Part shown: piece after piece, positions 33,728 through 34,800 of the stretch
How the letters are laid out: each line of letters begins with the position of its first letter
How positions within the stretch are numbered: position 1 is the first letter of the stretch
Assembly: GCA_902794115.1 (NCBI GenBank)
Contig: CADBGD010000005.1
Span: forward strand, 18,235 to 53,034
Direction of reading: 5' to 3'
Source of the DNA: Oscillospiraceae bacterium
Lineage (GTDB): Bacteria; Bacillota; Clostridia; Saccharofermentanales; Saccharofermentanaceae
Length of the DNA: 34,800 bases
Position numbers and translations under genes: made by a program
The notes under the pieces: generated by a model
What the model saw: only the letters and a program-made list of their open reading frames with translations
Told to the model about the DNA's origin: nothing
Database searches by the model: none

Positions 33728-34080
33728 ACGGCAGCCTCCTTCCCGCGCAGACCGGCTTCATAAAGCAATCCGCAGCATGTAAACATGGAAAGTGGCGATG
33801 TCATCAGTCCGATACCTTTTTCTCTTGCGAGTTCCTGCATCGTCTCGTCCGGAACCTTGCCACGCACAAAAATGATCACCTTCACATCCAGCATTTCCGC
33901 TGTACGGATCGTCTGGGGATTGACCAGACCGGTGATCATGATCTGACTGTCATCGCTGCTAAATGCCATAACATCGCTCATCAGGTCGGAACCGCATGCG
34001 ATCTTCAGATCTTCGTCAAAACTCTCTGAAGGCACCAGAATATTGGCATTTAAAAGATCGGCACAATCACTAACTCTCAT
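33724..34080 (-). CDS. DRTGG-domain protein (first gene of the hydrogenase-linked cluster)
   Basis: A 118-residue DRTGG-fold protein: MRVSDCADLLNANILVP, then CGSDLMSDVMAFSSDD near 29-44, MITGLVNPQTIRTAEMLDVKVIIFVRGK and the C-terminal TSPLSMFTCCGLLYEAGL. It is paralogous to the protein at 31538-31885. It probably binds a small ligand and feeds the RsbW-like ATPase, whose start overlaps this stop codon. ATG 34080 has GGGGAGG five bases upstream. It appears to be the first gene of the cluster, behind a putative -10 at 34139-34144 and a leader inverted repeat at 34096-34118. Confidence 0.8.
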   Translation of the reverse strand: MRVSDCADLLNANILVPSESFDEDLKIACGSDLMSDVMAFSSDDSQIMITGLVNPQTIRTAEMLDVKVIIFVRGKVPDETMQELAREKGIGLMTSPLSMFTCCGLLYEAGLRGKEAAV

Positions 34081-34095
34081 AAAGACCTCCCCTCA

Positions 34096-34118
34096 GATAC
34101 AGGAATCCCCACTGTATC
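34096..34118 (-). repeat. 7-bp inverted repeat in the leader of the hydrogenase-linked cluster
   Basis: GATACAG (34096-34102) and CTGTATC (34112-34118) are perfect arms around nine bases. It lies between the putative -10 (34139-34144) and the ribosome-binding site of the first DRTGG gene. Candidate operator or mRNA hairpin. Confidence 0.5.
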
Positions 34119-34138
34119 CCAAAAGAACTATTAGGTTA

Positions 34139-34144
34139 ATTATA
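34139..34144 (-). promoter_or_regulatory. Putative -10 of the hydrogenase-linked cluster
   Basis: A perfect TATAAT on the minus strand, 58 bases before the DRTGG start. No convincing -35 is seen. The hexamer lies inside an AT-rich imperfect palindrome (TTAAT, six bases, ATTAA). Confidence 0.4.
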
Positions 34145-34220
34145 TTATTAATAAGGTAAATGTGCTACAGAATTTCGTGTAATTTCTATAAAGCAACATA
34201 GTAATCCTGAGAAAGAATAA

Positions 34221-34229
34221 TGGTATAAT
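34221..34229 (+). promoter_or_regulatory. Extended -10 promoter of the glutamine synthetase gene
   Basis: TGGTATAAT on the plus strand (extended -10 with a perfect hexamer at 34224-34229), 35 bases before the ATG. The -35 region (34201-34206) is poor, as is usual for extended -10 promoters. Confidence 0.65.
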
Positions 34230-34264
34230 GTCTCTGAATTTTTAAACGAAAGGTGCCAAATCCT

Positions 34265-34800
34265 ATGATGAACTTTCGAATTTATCCGAACCTTCTGTAC
34301 CTGCTTCCCCCGAAGACACACAATATTCAGGACTTAGAGCAGGCACTGAATGCCCACCCCGAGATCAAGTTCGTTTCCTTCGTCGGCATTGACCTGGCCG
34401 GAAACGACACCGATGAAAAGATCCCGATCAGCAATTTCATCGATAATCTCCAAGGTTACTTAAGCGGCTGTGTCGTTCAGACCGATGGTTCTTCCGTAGA
34501 ACTTCCCGGCATCGCCACATTAAACGACGGACGTGTTGACTTTGAGCCGGACCTGAACGTGATGTGGTTTATCGACTATAACTATGAGCATCTGGATCCG
34601 GATACCAATCTTCCGATCGGTACACTCCGTATCCCTTCCTTCCTGATCCACAATGGCGATAAGGTCTGCTCCCGTTCCATCCTGAAGCGCTGCGCCGACC
34701 GTTTTGCCGCCGAACTGGAACGCTATATCCGTGAGAATCCTTCCATTCCGGAAGAATTGGGATTCTCCGTGGACGAGTTGGACCGTATCGAGCTTACCAC
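34265..34800 (+). CDS. Glutamine synthetase, Clostridia long-type, N-terminal part (runs off the right edge)
   Basis: The first 178 codons of a glutamine synthetase-family enzyme (glutamate + ammonia + ATP to glutamine). The beta-grasp domain is visible in IKFVSFVGIDLAGNDTDEKI, followed by the substrate-site segment VVQTDGSSVELPGIATL (D-G-S-S motif). Then come VDFEPDLNVMWFIDYNYEHL and GTLRIPSFLIHNGDKVCSRSILKR, which leads toward the catalytic domain outside the window. This N-terminus matches the unusually long Clostridia glutamine synthetases I recall (over 600 residues) rather than GlnA type I. ATG at 34265 (a second ATG follows directly) has AAAGGTG nine bases upstream. No GlnR-type operator was seen. 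Confidence 0.8.
   Translation, partial: MMNFRIYPNLLYLLPPKTHNIQDLEQALNAHPEIKFVSFVGIDLAGNDTDEKIPISNFIDNLQGYLSGCVVQTDGSSVELPGIATLNDGRVDFEPDLNVMWFIDYNYEHLDPDTNLPIGTLRIPSFLIHNGDKVCSRSILKRCADRFAAELERYIRENPSIPEELGFSVDELDRIELT

Overview
The window looks like a chromosomal segment of an anaerobic, fermentative, Gram-positive bacterium of class Clostridia (Bacillota), probably a gut-type Oscillospiraceae/Lachnospiraceae relative; the genus cannot be fixed from the sequence alone. The evidence is a perfect CIRCE operator before groES-groEL, a LytR-CpsA-Psr protein and an LTA-synthase-like enzyme, an NADP-type malic enzyme, a set of [FeFe]-hydrogenase-related sensory genes, and a Clostridia-style glutamine synthetase N-terminus. 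Base composition and codon use look even throughout. There is no phage, transposon or CRISPR array, and no gene-free stretch longer than 300 bases.

Layout: almost everything is on the minus strand, so read right to left. (1) 34080-28998: DRTGG protein, RsbW-like ATPase, [FeFe]-hydrogenase-like iron-sulfur protein, second DRTGG protein, PHP phosphoesterase, HATPase protein, [2Fe-2S] ferredoxin and a membrane protein. Divergent to it at the right edge is the start of a glutamine synthetase gene. (2) 28920-27627: malic enzyme with its own promoter and terminator. (3) 27584-24726: Lrp/AsnC regulator, class I aminotransferase and release factor 2. (4) 24606-21892 (plus strand): a large acidic membrane protein with a Thr-rich stalk, convergent with prfB through a shared terminator and divergent from a comEA-like gene. 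(5) 21023-20763: tRNA-Leu(UAA) and initiator tRNA-Met with a shared promoter and terminator. (6) 20733-13209: cell-envelope and sensory block, comprising an LTA-synthase-like protein, a three-gene operon (solo Cache-like membrane protein, Cache-like domain fused to an MFS fold, and a membrane-tethered protein resembling sigma-70 region 2), and an LCP ligase. (7) 13182-11113: groES-groEL under sigma-A promoter and CIRCE. (8) 11088-9774: small membrane protein and acyl-ACP thioesterase. (9) 9749-1: a tightly packed run of nine genes made of a GldA/GldF/GldG-type ABC system with DUF4340 and DUF5711-like partners, a CYTH protein, two FAD oxidoreductases and a truncated metallo-beta-lactamase-fold gene.

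The most unusual points are these. The hydrogenase-like protein keeps the H-cluster cysteines but has Thr at the catalytic proton-transfer cysteine, which fits a sensor. The RsbW-like gene beside it has its conserved N-terminus only if translation begins at an AUA codon that overlaps the previous stop. The Cache/MFS/sigma2-like operon may be an undescribed membrane sensory module. The initiator tRNA carries an extra base in its T-arm. prfB lacks the usual programmed frameshift.
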